From: Rosa chinensis
Taxonomy: Eukaryota; Streptophyta; Magnoliopsida; Rosales; Rosaceae
NCBI RefSeq assembly: GCF_002994745.2
Contig: NC_037090.1
Location: 25,409,501-25,473,500 of the forward strand
Length of the DNA: 64,000 bases
Direction: 5' to 3'
Made by a program: the position numbers and the translations under genes. Positions 61,511 through 64,000 of the stretch are shown here, one piece after another (position 1 is the first letter of the stretch; each line of letters begins with the position of its first letter). The notes under the pieces are model-generated. The model made no database searches, was not told where the DNA came from, and saw only the letters and a program-made list of their open reading frames with translations.

Positions 61511-63390
61511 ATGGCGACCTTACAGGGCCAGCTCTCTGCGATTTCCGCCATCGGCTCCTGTTGCTCCTCCTCTTCATCGTCCTCCTCCTCCCTCTCTTCC
61601 ACCACCACCACTTCACTGGTTTCCGTCGCCACCTGGCCGCAGTCTGCCCGGAAACTCCCCCGAGACCGGAGCCGGAGTCTCCAGAGGTCCGTTGTCCGAG
61701 CAATGGTTCAGACGGTCCCCGGAGCTCCGGCCGCCTACGCTAAGGAAATGGAGAGGCTCTCCGCTAAAGAATCACTGCTTCTCGCCGTGAGTCTTTAACT
61801 TTCACGATTCTTGATTACTTTCAAGTTTCAACCTAATCACTTCATAATTTGTAGCTTCTTCTATTACCATGCCTGATTAGTTTGCTTAGGATGAGTTAAA
61901 CTGAGAATATATGAGCAAATGTGAGGTACCGTTTGGTTGTCACTGTCAGATTATGCTGCTAACCACAATATTTTTGCTCACCTCTTATGTGAAAATTGAA
62001 GCACTAGTGCTCCAGTATTGAGCTCCATTCAGTTTCTTTAGAAAATGTGAGGCTAGTCATGTAGTACGCAGTATATATATATTTTTTGAAGTCTGGCATA
62101 GTCTAACCCTTACACTCGAATGCCGAAACCTTTTGTTTCAGTTCAAGGATGCTGGGGGTTTTGAGGCATTAGTCACTGGAAAGACGACAGACATGCAGCG
62201 GATTGATGTCAATGAGAGGATTACTGCTTTGGAGCGGGTCAATCCAACACCCCGCCCTACAACGTAAGTGCTTTTCTGAACATAGCATTCCCACGTTTTA
62301 TGTGCTCTGGATGACTTGTTCACTTGTTCGTTCAGCTTCCCAGGTCGCCCTTTTTGGAAGGACGATGGAATTTCGAGTGGTTTGGGTCTGGAAGCCCAGG
62401 TCTATTTGCTGCTAGATTTCTATTAGAGTGAGTGGTTCTTATATATTATTTCATTTTTTGGAAATGTGATTAGTATAGGTCACAAATAGTTTACTTGTCT
62501 AAAATTATCTGAATATAAAGCTATCTTATCTTATTGATGCAATTTCTCTCTCTGCAGGAGATTTCCTTCAACAGTGGCCAGTTTGTCAAAAATGGAGGTG
62601 CTCATCAAGGAAGGGAATGCAAAGATTACAGTACACATGAAAATATTGAACTCGGTATTACATTTTGTCTATAATATATCTATATAGAAATAGAAGTACT
62701 CATCATTTATTCTAAATATGCACATCTCATCTATATTCACAGCTCTAGCATGATTTTTAATGGATACTGAACTTGAGTGGGTCATATTTAGGCTCTAGAG
62801 TTGGTCATGTTTACATCAGATATTTGGCTTGCTTGTGCAAGTTGTTTAGGTACAGCATAACAAAAAAAAGGACGAAGACGAGATGCAAATTTGCAAATTT
62901 GTGTTCAATCGTGCCCCTTTTTATAAATATTTGTGTTCAATTTTTAAGACTTATGAAAGGAAAAGACGGAGAGGAAAAAAAAAGAAAGAAGAAATTAGTC
63001 CAACAGTAACTTTGGTGTATTAATAGGTAGTGAAGACATAGTGTTGAACTGTTGATTTAGGCATGATGTTTACTTATTATTTACACACATCGTCTGTATG
63101 TCTATTCTGTTTAAGTTTGATGAGTTAAACTTTTGTGAGCATTCACTCTGAAGCTCTTTCTGGTTCTTTGCAGATAGAAAGCAAATTTTCTCTGTCAACC
63201 AAGTTGTCTGTGGAGGGACCAGTTAGAATGAAAGAGGAATATGTTGAGGGGATTCTTGACACACCAACAGTTATTGAAGAAACAATACCTGAACAGCTAA
63301 AAGGTGCACTTGGTCAGGCAGTCAACACAGTGCAACAGCTTCCCGTTCCAATTAGGGATGCCTTCGCCAGTGGGTTGAGAGTTCCTTTAA
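61511..63390 (+). CDS. Plastid-lipid-associated protein/fibrillin (PAP13-like), 5' part, runs off the window
   Basis: Exons: 61511-61786, 62142-62263, 62344-62427, 62558-62654 and 63174-63390, phases agreeing; the next exon is beyond the window. The N-terminus is a long Ser/Thr-rich chloroplast transit peptide. The mature part has KESLLLAFKDAGGFEALVTG, ITALERVNPTPRPT, SPFLEGRWNFEWFGSGSPGL and FAARFLLERFPSTVA. It continues with MEVLIKEGNAKITVHMKIL and LSTKLSVEGPVRMKEEY, typical of the PAP_fibrillin domain. These proteins bind lipids in plastoglobules and thylakoids and are involved in stress tolerance. The order POLD2 then PAP13 resembles Arabidopsis At2g42120-At2g42130 (recalled). Confidence 0.9.
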
Positions 63391-63574
63391 GTAAGTTTGA
63401 TATTCTTCTTTTCCCTTTATTTTGTTATCCTAACCTAATCATGCAATCATGTCTCTAACTCAAATGTGTTGTCAGAATAGTATCTTCTGTGTTGTGATCA
63501 GGTACTACATAATAGAATGGTTTAGGAAATTTGGGAAAACCTTAACTCTAATCAATTCCTTTCATGTTTGTTAT

Positions 63575-63990
63575 ATGCTCTTTTTCAGTCAGGTAATATG
63601 TGATGGAATAGTATACGCAACTTAGGAAACTGACTACTTAGGGTAAAAAGATGCTTGTGAGTTCTCATGCCACATAAGAAGTTGCAAAAGGTAGAAAAGG
63701 TAGAAGCTTTTTGCACTTGTGCCACTGTGGTCATAAGCACAAAAGGTTCTACCTTTTGCAGCTTCTCATGACTAACTCCTTTACATGCTCTTTATCAGTC
63801 AGGTAATACATTATGGAATATTATAAGAAACATAAAAAACTTATGACTTAGGATAAAATGATGCTTGTGAGTTTGTATGCCACATAAATAGTTACAAAAG
63901 AGAGAACCTTTTGTGCTTCTCCTACAGTTGTCATAAAGCAGAAGGGTTCTACCTTTTTTAGCTTCTTATGTGGCATTGGTCACTTGCATT
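63575..63990. repeat. About 210-bp tandem duplication in the fibrillin intron
   Basis: Two diverged copies begin 'atgctctttttcagtcaggtaat' at 63575 and 'atgctctttatcagtcaggtaat' at 63785 and keep matching words to about 63990 (for example 'gatgcttgtgagtt', 'atgccacata', 'aaggttctacctttt'). Each copy also contains a partial inverted word pair (gtagaa.../...ttctac). Confidence 0.75.
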
Positions 63991-64000
63991 GGTTAGCCAC

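Noticed and set aside
61263..61743. Long open frames in other registers over the fibrillin leader and exon 1
   Set aside because: Overlap a well-supported exon with transit peptide and correct splicing; shadows.

Overview
This is nuclear DNA from a flowering plant, almost certainly a eudicot. Genes are split by short introns with GT..AG borders. The sequence is AT-rich, and the families are plant ones: DUF247, clade D PP2C, fibrillin/PAP, a plant-type actin with a leader intron. The repeats (Ty1/copia, CACTA, PIF/Harbinger, hAT-like, Mutator-like MITEs, LINE tails) are typical of plants. Species and family cannot be fixed from the sequence alone.

Layout. 1-5.5 kb: repeat-rich DNA with a Mutator-like element, an eroded importin-5-like fragment and a frameshifted MFAP1-like copy. 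5.8-10.2 kb: a small LTR retroelement with target duplications intact. Its interior has no recognisable gag or pol and instead carries pieces of host genes (PPR protein, SEC12-like WD40 protein, probably NUP205). 11.6-23.8 kb: a young Ty1/copia element on the minus strand. It sits in a partial duplicate of a PP2C gene and is itself split in its gag zinc knuckle by a 5.1-kb CACTA element that carries a DUF4378/TRM-type exon. 24.4-29.7 kb: an intact DUF247 gene, a foldback MITE, and the full PP2C gene whose tail was duplicated. 32-45 kb: ordinary genes: actin, a clade D PP2C, and a small unknown gene. 47-51 kb: a 14-exon DNA polymerase delta small subunit gene and a tRNA-Ala. 51.3-61 kb: a three-level nest, with a PIF/Harbinger remnant containing an hAT-like element (with PDI-like exons) that contains a second 5.4-kb CACTA (with DNA polymerase lambda exons). 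61.5-64 kb: the 5' part of a plastid fibrillin (PAP) gene that runs off the window.

How it fits together. The actin, unknown gene, POLD2 and PAP run resembles, from memory, a gene run on Arabidopsis chromosome 2 (about At2g42090-42130), so this looks like an old conserved gene block expanded by transposons. The standout feature is that four different mobile elements (one LTR element, two CACTAs of one family, one hAT-like) each carry fragments of unrelated host genes. The duplicate PP2C tail, the copia insertion and the CACTA insertion can be ordered in time from their target duplications and breakpoints.
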